Shown in pieces: positions 35,620 through 47,794 of a stretch of 64,000 bases of DNA. The notes under the pieces are model-generated. The model searched no databases. It was given only the letters and a program-made list of their open reading frames with translations, and was not told the DNA's origin. The position numbers and the translations under genes were made by a program. The DNA is from Talpa occidentalis. Lineage: Eukaryota > Chordata > Mammalia > Eulipotyphla > Talpidae. Within the stretch, counting starts at the first letter, position 1. Every line of letters starts with the position of its first letter. The stretch is taken from NCBI RefSeq assembly GCF_014898055.3, contig NW_023600993.1:16458850-16522849 (forward strand), in the 5' to 3' direction.

Positions 35620-37365
35620 AAAAAAAATGAATACCAGTAGTCTTCATAAGCCTTCGTTTTTAGAAGGCACAGAGGTATTGCTGAGCCACTAGAAGTTGCA
35701 CCATTTTCTGCTGTGAATTTATTGTTTCCGTAAGCTCTGGGATGCGTGCAGCACGCCTCTCATTTGGCTGTACATCTCTAAGGAATCTTTGACTGCAAGA
35801 CAATTTAGAGAAGGTAGAAAATTCAACAAGTTCAATTAATTGCCTAGTGGTTTCCCTCAGGACATCTACAACACAGTTCTTAGGTGTTATTCATAAATGA
35901 GCTTTCCTAAGTGACTATAATAGACAGCATTCGTATGAAAACTGTCACCTCCAGACCTGTGGCTTTATTGATTTCTACATTGCTTTTACTTTTGAGGCAT
36001 CAAAGTCAGGAACAAAATGAATGTTGTGCTAAATGGTTGACTGTAAAGGGGATTATTTTCTCAAAAGAATTCTGAAGAAGTGTTGCTATTCTGAATAGGA
36101 TAAGATTAGGCAGTAATTACTGCACTGAGGTGAGCATTGGGTTCTATTATTGCTGCAGCACTATTTAGACAAGATGATGCTGTAATTACTGAGAAATGAC
36201 TAAGAATGAAGTGGTGGACAAGATGAGAAGTTATGAATAGAGGAAGAATTTCAATGGACAAAGGTCAGTATGAAATAATTGAACCTTAATGGAAAAGAGA
36301 ATAGAACAGGGTTAGGATATTGAAGGATAATAGGACCTGAAGGAAATTGTATCCAAAAATCAAAATGTTCTCCCGGAAGTCTTTGATAATACAATCAGAT
36401 ACATCTACAAAGAAAATATGTGAAATACGCATGTTCACAAATATTATGGTACACCTGAATTCATTGTAATTTCTTCCACTTCTTCCCTCCATATTTTAAT
36501 GCAAAATACATTTGTATCTGCTTTTAAGATTTCCTTCCCCAGTGGCCCAAACCAATTAAAGTTCTTCAAACATTTTCAAAATTCAGACTTTTAAAGATGT
36601 TGAAAGTGGTGTGTAAGGAAATCAAAAACAACAAAAAGACATTCAGAGTAATATTTTTAAATAACAAAGAGGTGTTAATATTAGATGAGGTTGAAGTTCT
36701 ATATTCTTGTCTAATTAAGAGGACAAAACTTTTCTTACTGTTGATAAGAAATTCCTAGATTTCTTTTTAGTGAAAGAGAATAAAAGATCTAGTAAAATAC
36801 CTGAATTTTTAAGACAATTTTATTGATAGTGTAAAAAAATCTTTTTGAAGTAAAAGGTATACATCTCTATTAGTTCAGAAACAATATGTTTAGTAAATCA
36901 ATCTACTTTTATATTTTTAGCATGATTTATAATTTGTGATAAAAAACATTGATGTTTTCAAGTGTTTTAAAATTTGATTTTTCAAAATTTGCATTCCTGT
37001 TTCTTTTAAGTTATGAAATGCCATTTTATCAGGTTATAAATGCCTAACTATGTGGGGGGAAAAAAGGAGAAGTAATTTAGCATAGTGTTGGAAGAATCTA
37101 TTTTAAACTTTGATTTTACTACTTGTTAACCATATGGAATGGACATGTTATTTCGCTATTACTTTACCATAAACTATGAGTGTTAATTTTCTCATCTGTG
37201 TTTTCCATGTTCCTTAGCATGACCACATTGGATTATATCTACTTTCTATTCTCAAACCTGGCTTCTCCATTCTCCTCCCTGTAGCATCTTAGTGCCAATT
37301 ATTATTTCCTAAGCATATATTTGCCTTTTTACAGGTGAAAACAAACTGTAGAACATCTATCTCCT
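35620..37365. other. Unique AT-rich DNA, nothing recognised
   Basis: No gene or named repeat in 1.7 kb. Confidence 0.5.
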
Positions 37366-37369
37366 TGCT

Positions 37370-37800
37370 TATTTATATTCTATTCCAATCTTGCCAAGTA
37401 AGCTCTTAAGTCCTCTCTCATTTGTAGTCTTTCCAAAAATATTCTATGAAAATAATAAACAGGCACCCCCACGGTATTGTAGGAATACATGCATAGAAAG
37501 GCCTTGCACTTAGTTTAATGCCCCGTTATAGGCCTCTTGAAATCCTTAATTTTTCTACAATGTGCCATGCACTGTGTCCTGAAATTATACACTAGTTCTT
37601 GGTCTTCTGACCTTTTGCTATAACTGTACCAGCATCTTTTTCATTGTGATATAGTATTCACTTCTCTAACTCCTTGAATTACCAAGAATTGCTTTGATCA
37701 TGATGGCTTTTCCATTTCTATTCAAAGAACCTAGCATAAATCTTAGCACTTAGTAGGCAATGAATGTTGCTTGATAAATTAACTGACCCACTAGTTGGAT
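37370..37800 (+). repeat. L2 LINE 3' region, weak
   Basis: AGAACCTAGCATAAATCTTA, GCACTTAGTAGGCAATGAAT and GTTGCTTGATAAATTAACTG follow the L2 terminus (AGCACAGTGCCTGGCAC, ATAGTAGGTGCTCAATAAAT). The left boundary is uncertain. Confidence 0.6.
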
Positions 37801-38119
37801 GAATTAATTAATAATAGAATAGTTAATATTATTGGTAAAAGGGTGATATAGGTAGATAGCAGTGTTGAGTAGTATACTGAAAACTTAATGGCCTTAATGG
37901 TCATATCTATAAATTCATCCTACAAACTCTGTGTCAGCCAAATAAGTCTTCAACTCACATGTCTCATTTCCCCTCATGGCAGGCTGATTTCACTGCACTC
38001 CTCACCTTATTTCTGGGCCAAAACAACAGAGATCAATGCCTCTGTGCAGCTGAAGGCCTGATAGGAAATGAATGAAAGCAAAGCTGTGAACAATAAGTGA
38101 ATTTTAGGCATGCTGCCAT
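37801..38119. other. Unique DNA, nothing recognised
   Basis: Short unique interval before a SINE. Confidence 0.5.
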
Positions 38120-38374
38120 TTTTTTTCAATAGAAGAATGGGGTTTAGGTCAGAGGTACAGGGGATTCACCATAGACAGAGGATGAGAGGATTCACCATAG
38201 ACAGAGAAAGGCAGAACATGTGGATTTACTGAAATACACTGCTAAGGGCAGCAGCAGGAGAGACAGGGGTAGTCTTGTGTATCATATGTGGGTTTGTTCC
38301 CTGGCAGGGGATTGAAATCAGGCTGTGGTCAAGACAGAGCTGAGCCTTAACCCCTAGGCCACCAGGGAGGCCCC
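38120..38374 (-). repeat. tRNA-derived SINE with internal duplication
   Basis: Minus-strand copy; right edge GGCCACCAGGGAGGCCCC. The body carries GATTCACCATAGACAGAG twice (about 38163-38206) where other copies have it once, a private internal duplication. The left tail is worn to a T-run. Confidence 0.88.
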
Positions 38375-38375
38375 A

Positions 38376-40035
38376 TGTTCTCATTTTTGAAAACTTTTTA
38401 ATTTTGTTTATATTCTTCCCATTTTAGAGTGCCATCAGACCATTCTTCAGCAAAACACTTGCCAATGTACTTTTTGTCAATGGAGTGAGAGACCGAGTGC
38501 TAGAGATAATAACTAGAGAGTAGTACTGGAGATAATGCAGCATCCATTTTGTTTCTGAGGCAATTCCTCTCCAACACAACTGTTGGAGACACCATCATTT
38601 TTTACTGTGCCCAAACCCCACCAGAGTTCTCATTAAAGGTTTCTCAGTGGCATCTAGTCTTTTACTAAACAGGCGATGTTGTTATCAGCAGATACACGAT
38701 CACTCCCCAAACCCATTCCCTTACCCTTCTCCAAAAAGTAACAGCATAATGTTATATTCTCAGAGCATTTGCTTGTAATCTCATCCTTACATACTGTCCC
38801 AAAATAATTTGCTTGCCTTTCCTCAAGAATTTTGTAGCTGATAAAAAATTTCACTCTTCAGCATCCCAAACTGCTCAAGCCCAGATTGTGTCTAGACCAC
38901 CAAGGGGATTAATCACAGGGAGGCTGTGACTAGGTGTGCATTCTCCACAAGCTGCTCAGAAGTTGCCTTTCTTCATGAAGATAAGGCACCGTATCATTTC
39001 CTCTCTGTGTAGCTAAGGCTTTCCTTATCATTGCTAGTGTCCTAACATGGCAAGCCTGGATTCGAGTATTCCCTATTTTCACAGAAATTAAGAATCACTG
39101 TATTAATCAGAATCCATTGAAAGCAGTTTCTAGTTTTCTTCCTTTCAATATATCAGAAAAAGGTGTTCAGAGGAAACATAGGCCAGTATAGAAGGGGAGC
39201 CCTTCTCCTTGCATAACTGCCATTTAGTTTAACTCCAAAGTCTTTTGCTTAACTATTTGTCTTACGAGATATAGAATTAGAACTTGATTATCAAGGAAAT
39301 TTAAAGTATTCACTTAGTAAATAAGTTTGGTGGTCTATGAGTTAATCTAGATCATCTTTGAATCTTTATGATAATGAGTTGTGGCAATGACACTAATATA
39401 CTATGATGATAATTCAGTGTTTGTGCATTTTGATGATGCTTTTGAAAGGAGGTAGCTAAAAAACATATACATCAAACACAGGAATCAGGAATGGATGCAA
39501 TCTATTACCTATCTTCACATGCATATACATAATACATATATATGAGTACAGCATATGCAGTCACACATAAATGTATGTGGTTGTATTTGTTTATACATGT
39601 ACATATATAGTAGTGTGTTTATATATGTACATATATAGTGGTGTATGCATGTTATAACCGAGTTCTATGAGTTCTACAAGTTGAAGCATTCATAGAAGTA
39701 CATGAATTACAAAATACTCATTATAATCTCCAAGAGAAATCATTCTCAGGAGGTATTTATAACCATGGTTGACATCAAACTCTCCTAGTTTTCTTCTTTA
39801 GATGCTGATCATTTTCTCACAGCACTTTTTATTGACTGTGTTAGACACTGGAGTGTCTAGTATTATTTCTACTAATACTCTATCAACATGCATCCACCCT
39901 CTCTGTAATTTTACCGCATTCCTTGGCTTTAAATATTATTCCCAAATTTTTATTTTCTTCCTGGACCCCTTCTGTGAAATTCAATTACCCCTGAAGTGTG
40001 CCATCTGAATATAAATAAACACTTCAGAAATCACC
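38376..40035. other. Unique DNA
   Basis: No gene. Near 39589-39644 a 28-bp unit (GTTTATACATGTACATATAT then AGTAGTGT) is tandemly repeated with a few changes, inside a TA/CA-rich tract at 39520-39650. Otherwise nothing recognised. Confidence 0.45.
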
Positions 40036-40039
40036 TGTA

Positions 40040-41235
40040 GGATACAAAACTCCTACTCTTTCCCTCAAAATCAGCTCTTAATTGCAATTTATCCCATCCT
40101 TTCAGCTGCTCAAGCCAGAAAATTTTCAAGTTATTTTTTCTTCAATTTTTCTCTTTCATATACCCTATCTAATCCCATCAGGAATTCTGTTTAATAGATA
40201 CTCAGAATAAATTCAGAATCTGATCACTTCTTATCCTTTCCACCATTACCACCTTGCTCAGGGGGGCATCATTTTTTGCCTGGATTATTGCAGTATATTT
40301 TTGACTACTTGACTCATTTCTTCTCTTGTTCTAATACCTCAAAAATGATGAGTAACCAGCTCAAAAGTTCAATAAAGAACTTTTGAACAAATGCAAGGTA
40401 ATATCTTTAAAATATATTGAATCATTTCAAAGGAAACACAGAAATTGATTCCAAGTGAATGTCTTAGAAATCTTAAATGTAAAATCATAGACATTAAACC
40501 CAAATAAAACTCAATGGAGGGCCTCCCCTGGTGGTGCAGCGGTTGAGTGCTGGGCTGCAAAGCTGCCCACAGCCTCTGCAGCACTGGTTCGATCCCCGGC
40601 CACGGGCGAGGGTCCCACATGGCACGCAGACCTCTCCTGCCGCGCCCGCTGCTCCCCTCAGCAGTGTATTTCGTCACTCTGCCTGTTCTGCAACCTGCTC
40701 TGGCTCTAGTGAATTTTCTCACCCTCCCGTGCTTCTGACTGTACCCAGTGCTTGTATAAATAAATAAATAAATAAATCTTTAAAAAAAAAAAAAAACCTC
40801 AATGGAGACAATCCATGTAGAGCTGAAGTAAGTAGGTAGCCTTCACATGTTCTGCCATGACCTGGCTAAGAGGGTTACTATTCAGAGCAGAAATCAAATT
40901 CCATGTTCCTACTAACACATCACTTTCTCATCAAGGCCTTCTTTCAACACTATATTTATAACTGTAGTACACCATTTAACCATACCAGATACTTTTTACC
41001 TGCTTGATCTCTTTTATGCTATTCCATAGCACCACTGACATTATATGTGCATGTGTGCGTGCACACACATAGTATATACACATACATCTGTACACACACA
41101 CACACACATATACATCTTCCTTGTTGATTTATCCTATTAAAGTATAATGATGGGAGGGCAGAGTTTTTTGATGTTTTATTAACACTGTAACCCCAGGTCT
41201 AGACAGTGATTAGAACTACAGTAATTGGCACTATT
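40040..41235 (+). mobile_element. L2 LINE, ORF2 3' end to 3' terminus, split by a SINE
   Basis: 40090-40320 follows the end of L2 ORF2: CTGCTCAAGCCAGAAAATTT, CAGAATCTGATCACTTCTTA and TTTGCCTGGATTATTGCAGT, where the last piece is the L-D-Y-C-type motif of L2/CR1 reverse transcriptases. The right side gives 3' UTR order (CATCAAGGCCTTCTTTCAAC, TTTACCTGCTTGATCTCTTT, GAGGGCAGAGTTTTTTGATG, AGACAGTGATTAGAACTACA). A young SINE occupies 40520-40794. All frames are broken. A CA-rich microsatellite lies at 41045-41108. Confidence 0.8.
40520..40794 (+). repeat. tRNA-derived SINE, subfamily A, young-looking
   Basis: Nearly consensus copy with intact box B (GGTTCGATCC, 40586-40595), many CpGs (GCCGCGCCCG), four ATAA units in the tail and a long uninterrupted poly-A. 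Flanks aactcaatggag and acctcaatggag form the target duplication. It interrupts an L2. Frames of 63-117 residues are SINE-derived. Confidence 0.96.
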
Positions 41236-41269
41236 CTAGACCCAGTTGAAAATAGAATTCTAATTAAAT

Positions 41270-41760
41270 AGTAATAGGGTTTTTTTTAATGTAGCGATTA
41301 TATAGGGAAGTATAAAAGGAAACCAACAAGGGATTTGGGTCACCCTGAAATCAGCAACTGAGATTATAAAGGAAGTCCTTACAATCTTGAGACCCCAAGA
41401 GGAAGCAGGGGGGCCAGAGATACTGGAGCATTGTGAGAGCTGAAGCCATGGAGGGGGACAGGAGTGGTCTGCAGAAGCTGTAATCTTGGAAGGAAAGGGA
41501 ATGACCCCAGTCACACAGTCTGAAGCAGCAAGGGAGCAGGAGATATATAAGTGCTGACCTCTGGTGTATTCTGCCCTTGAATCCCCTGCTAATGATTTCC
41601 ATTGGCCAAATCCACTGGAAAGCCAAGGTCAATGGAGACCAGGAGTTCAAGCTGGGGGTCAGCATCCCTGGGACACAGTCAGTCAGAGAAGGACAGGGAT
41701 AGATCTGGGGGGCAACTGGAGAACAATCAGAACATGTGAACTTAACAAATAGCCATGGAA
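41270..41760. repeat. Probable ancient repeat, family not named
   Basis: Order AAGCAGCAAGGGAGCAGGAG, TGCTGACCTCTGGTGTATTC, TGCCCTTGAATCCCCTGCTA, CCATTGGCCAAATCCACTGG and AGATCTGGGGGGCAACTGGA matches a widespread mammalian repeat that I know by eye (CTGCCGGTGCTTCCCATTGG, then GGATCTGGAGGGGCAA) but cannot name. More GC-rich than its surroundings. Frames of 62-104 residues inside are not genes. Confidence 0.5.
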
Positions 41761-41999
41761 CAAAGGCAATACAATGTCCTTAAAATAGGGTTTCAAAGAA
41801 AACTTAGAAATTGAGTTTAAATAACCATTTATTTCAGAGACCTTAAAAAAGGTCAACGGTATAAAATCAAAATAAAACTGAGATGAGGCAATTCTGCAAG
41901 GGGTTAAGATAAGGAGGTTGCTCAGATTTTCTTACATGAGTCACCAAAGAAGGATTATTTAAATAGTGGAATTTTTGGTCATTTAAAGAGTTCACAGGG

Positions 42000-42267
42000 G
42001 GGCCTTCCTGGTGGCACAAGGGGTTAAGCTCCACATTATGAAGCAATCCAGCCTCTGCAACACGAGTTTGATCCCCAGCCAGCCAGGGAGCTACCCATAT
42101 GGCACAGCAGACCTCTCCTGTCTCTCCCACTGTTCCCCTCAGCAGTGTACTTCGGTCAAGCTGCCTGTTCTATTCCCCACTCTGTCTCTGGTGAATCTTC
42201 TCTCCCCCCGCAACTCTGACCTGTACCCCAGCTCTTGTATGCATAAATAAATCAATCTTTAAAAAAA
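42000..42267 (+). repeat. tRNA-derived SINE, subfamily B
   Basis: Exact 11-bp duplication agttcacaggg (41989-41999, 42268-42278). Head GGCACAAGGGGTTAAGCTCC, with box B at GAGTTTGATCC. Frames on both strands are SINE-derived. Confidence 0.94.
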
Positions 42268-42279
42268 AGTTCACAGGGA

Positions 42280-42830
42280 TGGATAGATATGCATGTCCCC
42301 AAACTTTATAGTTTTGTGTAAATTCTACTGTAATTCTCTTCATTTAATGAGATGGAATTCATGGGTTGCATCACTAATTCATTTCAGCAGTGGTGTAGCT
42401 CTTTGCTCCATACCCAGAAGGCAGGGAAATAAGGGCTTCACAGAAACAACTGGTCAGATAACAGGGCCAACCTGTAAATGCCACCGTTTCTATTTTCCTA
42501 GACCTTATACCCCACTTTTGGTGAGCTCTGCTTTATATCAAGAGATCTAGGAACTGAACTGATATCAGGAAGTCATAATAGCAGACATCACCGTCATCAC
42601 CCCTTACATATGATGTGGGCATGAGAGGTAAAGTTCAGCTTTCATATCTGAGACCTGAGGAAGGGATTCTTTTAAATAGCAATGCCACCTGGAAGTAGAA
42701 TGTATTATTCCTGTAAATAGTAAGAAAAAAGTAAGAGATGAAAACTGTAAAGCAGCTACTGAACCTTTCTGCTCCAAAGGATCCCAGAAGCTCAAAGAAC
42801 TTCCCTGAGCAAAACTACATTTCATCCTCA
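42280..42830. other. Unique DNA, nothing recognised
   Basis: No gene or repeat was recognised. Frames of 73-85 residues are featureless. Confidence 0.45.
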
Positions 42831-42834
42831 GTCT

Positions 42835-43470
42835 GTGATTTACTCTGCTTCAGAAAGAAAGCTTAGAGCAAAAGCAGACTGTGAAGAATCCAGAGGTTGG
42901 AGAGTCAGGGGTTATGCATGTGTGTATTCAACTTTCCTCTTAAGTAGCTGGATTTGGAAAGAAAGAAATAGAAAAAGATGGAAAACAATAAAGGCAGACA
43001 TAGAGTTGCCCATTTTTATGGTCATGTGGATGAAAAGAGCGCTCTGCTTTCCCTGCCTTTGTGCTCATTGGACGCCGGTAGAAGAGGCCTTCAGGGGAAA
43101 GCAGACCAAGTGTGTCTCAGGCCATGTCAAGGTGCAGCCCCATCCATTCAGCAGCCTGCAGAGTGCTCCTCCCTGCACAGGCCCTGCTGCTGAAACATTA
43201 TTGCTGGCTGTGACCGGGGAAGCTCTAAAGGCATTTTTTCCCTGCAGTTATGAGGTGCTGACCTCACTGCTGGAATTGAAAGATAAGAAAAATGTTTTAA
43301 TCCGTATGTTAATTATTGAAATTAGAACTGCAAACAAATATTTTGGGAAACTTCAAGTTGCTTCCAAACGTGGTTCTTTCCATTTTAAGCCCAACGTGTA
43401 ATTGTGTATTCAGAAGCTCAGATCCTCCCTAAGATTCATGCATTATGCATGCCCTACTTCCCTGGGACAC
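42835..43470. other. Unique, relatively GC-rich block with the window's longest open frame
   Basis: A plus frame of 188 codons (42835-43401) is open, but it shows no domain, repeat or compositional bias, and no neighbouring exon-like signals that I can identify. The block 43000-43470 has more CpG and G+C than its surroundings and no repeat match. It contains the self-complementary ATGCAT cluster near 43437-43450. It may be constrained regulatory DNA rather than protein-coding. Both readings are inference. Confidence 0.35.
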
Positions 43471-43747
43471 GGAGGATGTCACGCTCTGCATCCTGCTGAA
43501 ATAGGGAAATAATTTCAGACAGAGTTTGACTTGAAAAAGTATCAAAACTTAAAAAAGAAAGGAAAAAAAATACCTGGAACGCACTTTTGGGGACTCAGAA
43601 AATTTACTAGTAATACAGAGTCTCGCTGTTGTACAAAAACATTATGAAATGAAACTAGCTGATGAAATAACATATGAACAACTACAGAAGTACATGCTTA
43701 TACACACACACACACACACATACACACAATGTATTTTTGAAAGTGAT
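43471..43747. other. Unique DNA with (CA)n microsatellite
   Basis: ATACACACACACACACACAC and continuing lies at about 43701-43730. Frames over it on the minus strand are translations of the repeat. Confidence 0.7.
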
Positions 43748-43978
43748 TTTTGTTGACGAGGGTTCAGCACATTTTTCTGTAAAGGGCCAAATATTAAATA
43801 TTTTAGGCTTTGGGGTGACATGAACTCTGTCATAAATATCCAACTCTGTTGTTGCAGAGCAAAAGCAGTCATATATCAATGGCTGAACAGTGTTGTGTTC
43901 CAATGAAACTGTATTTATAAAGACAGGTGGTCAAGCAGATTTGGCCCACAGGCTATAGTTGGACAACCCCTGATATAA
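43748..43978 (-). mobile_element. Charlie-type hAT fossil
   Basis: Left GAGGGTTCAGCACATTTTTC, right GGCTATAGTTGGACAACCCC, with internal TTTCTGTAAAGGGCCAAATA and TTTGGCCCACAGG. This is the complement of the family with AGGGGTTGGCAAACT ends. No transposase. Confidence 0.88.
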
Positions 43979-46156
43979 AGTATATGTCTACAGAATAAGT
44001 AATATCTTTACTGGCAAGTTAAATATTTAAAAACATAAAATAGAGCCTACTTTTGTAAGTTGATTATTTCCCTTATTAGTTTTGGGCTCTTTCATCAGCT
44101 GGATAGTGCAGATTTCCCCACATCAGCATCAATTAAAATGAGACATCTACATTACCAACTTCAAAGTGCTCCTGGGAACAGATCGAACATCTAGCCTGGA
44201 TTAGGTTTAACATTTCCATTGTCAAGTTTAATCAAATCTTTATAGTTTAAGTCCAGGCCCGCAAACATTTTCTCTAACTTCTGTCTCAAAATCATACATT
44301 CGTTTCAGCCATTGGTACCCAGAGCGGTTCCATTGCAATGGTTTTCTGCTGCTCCAGGGAAGGCCAGGCGAAGGGAATTTGAACATCTGTCTGTAGCAAC
44401 CCCACTCAGAGACTATTTGGAGATTCCTGTCAAACCAAATGAATAGGGGCAGAATGTAATAACATCCCTTTAGATTCACTGTCTGATTCTCATTTAGTTG
44501 TCCTGATTTCTTCCAACTCTGGGCACGTCTGCCAGTGCTTATTTTTACGGCTGATTTATGGTAAAGGTTTGATTAAGATACCTCCATATTTTGCAATACT
44601 TAAAATATGCAGCATGTAGCAGGCAAAGAGCAGAGTTTAAATTCTGTCAGTTCAAGGTCAAACTAAACTATTCTCATGCATTCAGCAAAGCCCCTGAGGT
44701 TGATCAACTCACTAGTCCATTCAAAGACAGCCTTCAACTTCCCCATTGGTGTATTTAGAAAACCAAAAGAAGCAGATTGCTTTCAAAACAATCTCAATTT
44801 TTTTTTTTTATCATACCACAGTACAGGTATTTCAAGAGTATCAGTATCGTCTGTCATCATAAACTGGAAAATTCAGAATAATTATGAGTTTTCCCTGTTC
44901 AGACACAAGTAAAATGTTTCATTTAGAGGCATCAGTTGCTGCTCATGAAAATGAATTTATCTAAATGCTTTCACTCATGTCACTTAATGTGCTGTCTTTC
45001 ATCTAGTAACATTTCTAGCATGATCTTGAAAACAGGTAAACTCTCTCGTGTGAAGAGTGAAAATTTACATAAATGAAACTAATTAAGTAGAAGGAAAATG
45101 TGACCAATATATAACTGATCTGAAACAGCTTAACACTAAACTCACTGACTAGGCAGCACTGCTTTGCAAACTGTAGCTGGGAAAGCCAGATGGTGTATGA
45201 TGGAGGAATCCTTCCAATAGCCAAAGGTGGATGTGGCTTTAGTAGAACAAAAAAATACAGTGAGTGCTGTGAAAGTCCACCAAGACCCTTCACTTCTCTT
45301 ATGTTATGAATTGTACAAATATGTTGGTTGGTCCAGGTGACCTGCTGTAAGTCAATCAGTATAAGTTCCCTTGGTACAACTGGCGCAGTTAGACAGGAAA
45401 GAAAGTTCTAGCAGCTACATGAAAAAGAAATTATTCATTTTTCAGGAAAGCCATGCCATATCTTGAAAATATCAATGCCAGTAAAATCAAACCAATGCTA
45501 AATTTAGAGTCATATGACATAAACAATCCTTTTACTATTTTATAATTTGTATTTTTAGATTATGTCATATTCCACATATACATAGATATAATACTAAGAC
45601 AAATACTCATGTTATCACTTATTCTAGGAAATGTTAACACTTTTCTATAACTGATATCTAATCCTTTTTTGAGAAAGAAAAGTATTCAAAATGTTGTAGA
45701 ATGTCTTAATTCATAGTTCCGCACTCAGGTAATTAGGAATAGCCATAACTCTGTTATGGAAGCATTATTAATCAATTGTGTAAACTAGCAGAAGCACATC
45801 TATACATTTTAGCAAGTCCAGGTTAAAAGCTTAAGAAAAATACATTAAGTATAACAGCTTTGTTATTGAAAGCATAAAGTGATATAAATCAGCATGGAAT
45901 ATGAATCAATTTGAGATTCTTAGATAACACTAGGATTATAACAATGGAAAGGGAGGAATAGAAACAGAACAAAAAGTTTAACTTCATCATTTCTGACCAG
46001 GGATATGCCAATACTTTGATAAGGAAGTCACAGGTAACTCTCACCATTACCACATCATGAGGCTTATTTAAATAAAAGGCTATTCTTTTTCTTTATGTGC
46101 TCATTATGCTGTGTTCATGAGATGCCATTATAAGGACTTATGCTAAAGAGAAGTAA
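43979..46156. other. Unique DNA, possible constrained block 44040-44660
   Basis: No gene or repeat seen. 44040-44660 has evenly mixed composition, retained CpGs (CCCGCAAACA, ATTCGTTTCAGCC, AGAGCGGTTCC, GGCGAAGGG, ACGTCTGCC) and TAAT-type and GATTAAG motifs, in contrast with flanking decayed DNA. The rest (44900-46150) is AT-rich and undistinguished. Confidence 0.35.
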
Positions 46157-46174
46157 TTAAATTACATGGAGCCA

Positions 46175-46440
46175 TGGGCCTCCCTGGTGGCACAAGGGGT
46201 TAAGATGCAACCTATGAAGCAATCCAATCCGCAGCCTCTGCAGCACAAGTTTGATCCCCAGATGGCCAGGGAGCAACCCACATGGTGCAGCAGACCTCTC
46301 CTGTCTCTCCCACTGCTCCCCTCAACAGTATACTTCAGTCAATCTGTCTGTTCTGTTCCCCACTCTGTCTTTTGGGAATCCTCTCACCCCTTACACCTCT
46401 GACCTATACCCAGCTCTTGTATGCATACATAAATAAATCT
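46175..46440 (+). repeat. tRNA-derived SINE, subfamily B
   Basis: Flanked by an exact 18-bp duplication ttaaattacatggagcca (46157-46174, 46441-46458); its first bases may overlap the tail. Head GGGCCTCCCTGGTGGCACAA, box B decayed to AGTTTGATCC. Frames of 61-78 residues are SINE-derived. Confidence 0.95.
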
Positions 46441-46459
46441 TTAAATTACATGGAGCCAA

Positions 46460-47645
46460 AAGAACTCTGAAGCCCTCCTCCTGCAGCCCTGAGGCTATGC
46501 TGTCCATGAGAGCAGCTGGACTTCCTTATAAAGGTCCTTTTCCTGTGTGCTGGGCCCTATTGCACCCGCAGCTGTATATCTCAGAGTACTCTGCCTGTGG
46601 CTCTAATGACCTAAGAAACACCTACCTTCAAGTCAGATTGAACTATTAGATCAGTTACAACTAGTCTCTGTTTTTTCCAGGACTTTGCAAGCTTGATGAA
46701 AGTAGACTAATGTCATCCTACATCCCACTCCAGTTAGCTTAGTTTGAAAAATCCACTCCCCTCCTTTTCATAGCTTTATCTCACTTTGTGTACAAATTTA
46801 TGAAAATATATGCAAATGATATACTTATAAGGGGGTACACAAATTTGAAAACATACACATAAATATTCATAAGGTCTCCTGGTCTCAATACCCCAGAGGC
46901 CAGTCAGCTAAAATCATGTTGGAAAACTATATTAGAGTTGATAGCTAAGCAAAATAACTTACTGATATTGGATTAGAAGTATCATTCAAAGGAAACTACT
47001 GTGGATTTCTTTTCTTTCAGTATTTTATCACCTGTCAATTTACTTCATTTTGTCAAGTTAAATGTTCAAATTTGTTGATATTCTTCTTAAATAAATGTCA
47101 GTATTTGATTATATTTTGTAATATATTTTTTTCTCTCCTAGGCTACTGTAACCACTTGCTATTTATTGAGTACATGGATGGGTGAATAAATTATCATCAA
47201 AATGCTCATACTGAAATTTTGTCTTCATTTTTTGAGCAATCTTCTTGACTATGAAAAATGAAAGTAGTATTCACATCTAGTACATAGAGAATGGACTTTA
47301 AAGCACAGTGTTCCAGGGCAAGTCAGCATTTAACCAAATAGTATTTAACTCAATAGATGCAGGCATTTAATAGTGAGAGATAAGATAAGAAGCTATGGAA
47401 GAGCTACTAAATACTGGAAGAGAGTGGTTAGGCAAGGATATAACTGAGAAAAGACAAGGACTTGCAAAGAAAGATAGTCAATATATGTCAGAATGATTGA
47501 TGGAGCAAGGTTGGAATTTTAAAGACTGGACTCATGTCACTAACAGAGAAAGAAGTTGAGTTATTATTGTATGTGTGCAGACACAGGAAGTGGCCAACTG
47601 GATCCAGGCACCTATAGAATATGAACACAGAGAGTAAATGGTATT
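46460..47645. other. Unique DNA, nothing recognised
   Basis: 46470-46620 is somewhat GC-rich. No gene or named repeat. Confidence 0.45.
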
Positions 47646-47646
47646 T

Positions 47647-47790
47647 TTCAAACATCAATGTGTATATAAATCACCTGAGGATCTTTTGCAGGATGCAGAT
47701 TCTGATTCATTATGTATGAGTGAGATTCTACATTTCCACAAGCTTCCACAGGATGCACATGCTGCTGATTCTGAACTAAGCAGTTGTTGG
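47647..47790 (+). mobile_element. MER5A-type hAT fossil
   Basis: AATGTGTATATAAATCACCT, GCAGATTCTGATTCATTATG, GATTCTACATTTCCACAAGC and GCACATGCTGCTGATTCTG follow MER5A (GTGTGCATCAGAATCACCTG, CAGATTCTGATTCAGTAGG, GCATTTCTAACAAGTTC). Both ends are worn. Confidence 0.75.
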
Positions 47791-47794
47791 GAAA

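Noticed and set aside
40369..40767. Frames of 63-117 residues on both strands with shared peptide words
   Set aside because: The same words recur at 17038, 20614, 23069, 55160 and elsewhere because they are translations of the same SINE. They are not a gene family.
43701..43730. CRISPR-like or regulatory repeat array
   Set aside because: It is a simple CA microsatellite. No spaced direct repeats of CRISPR type occur, nor would they be expected in a mammalian genome.
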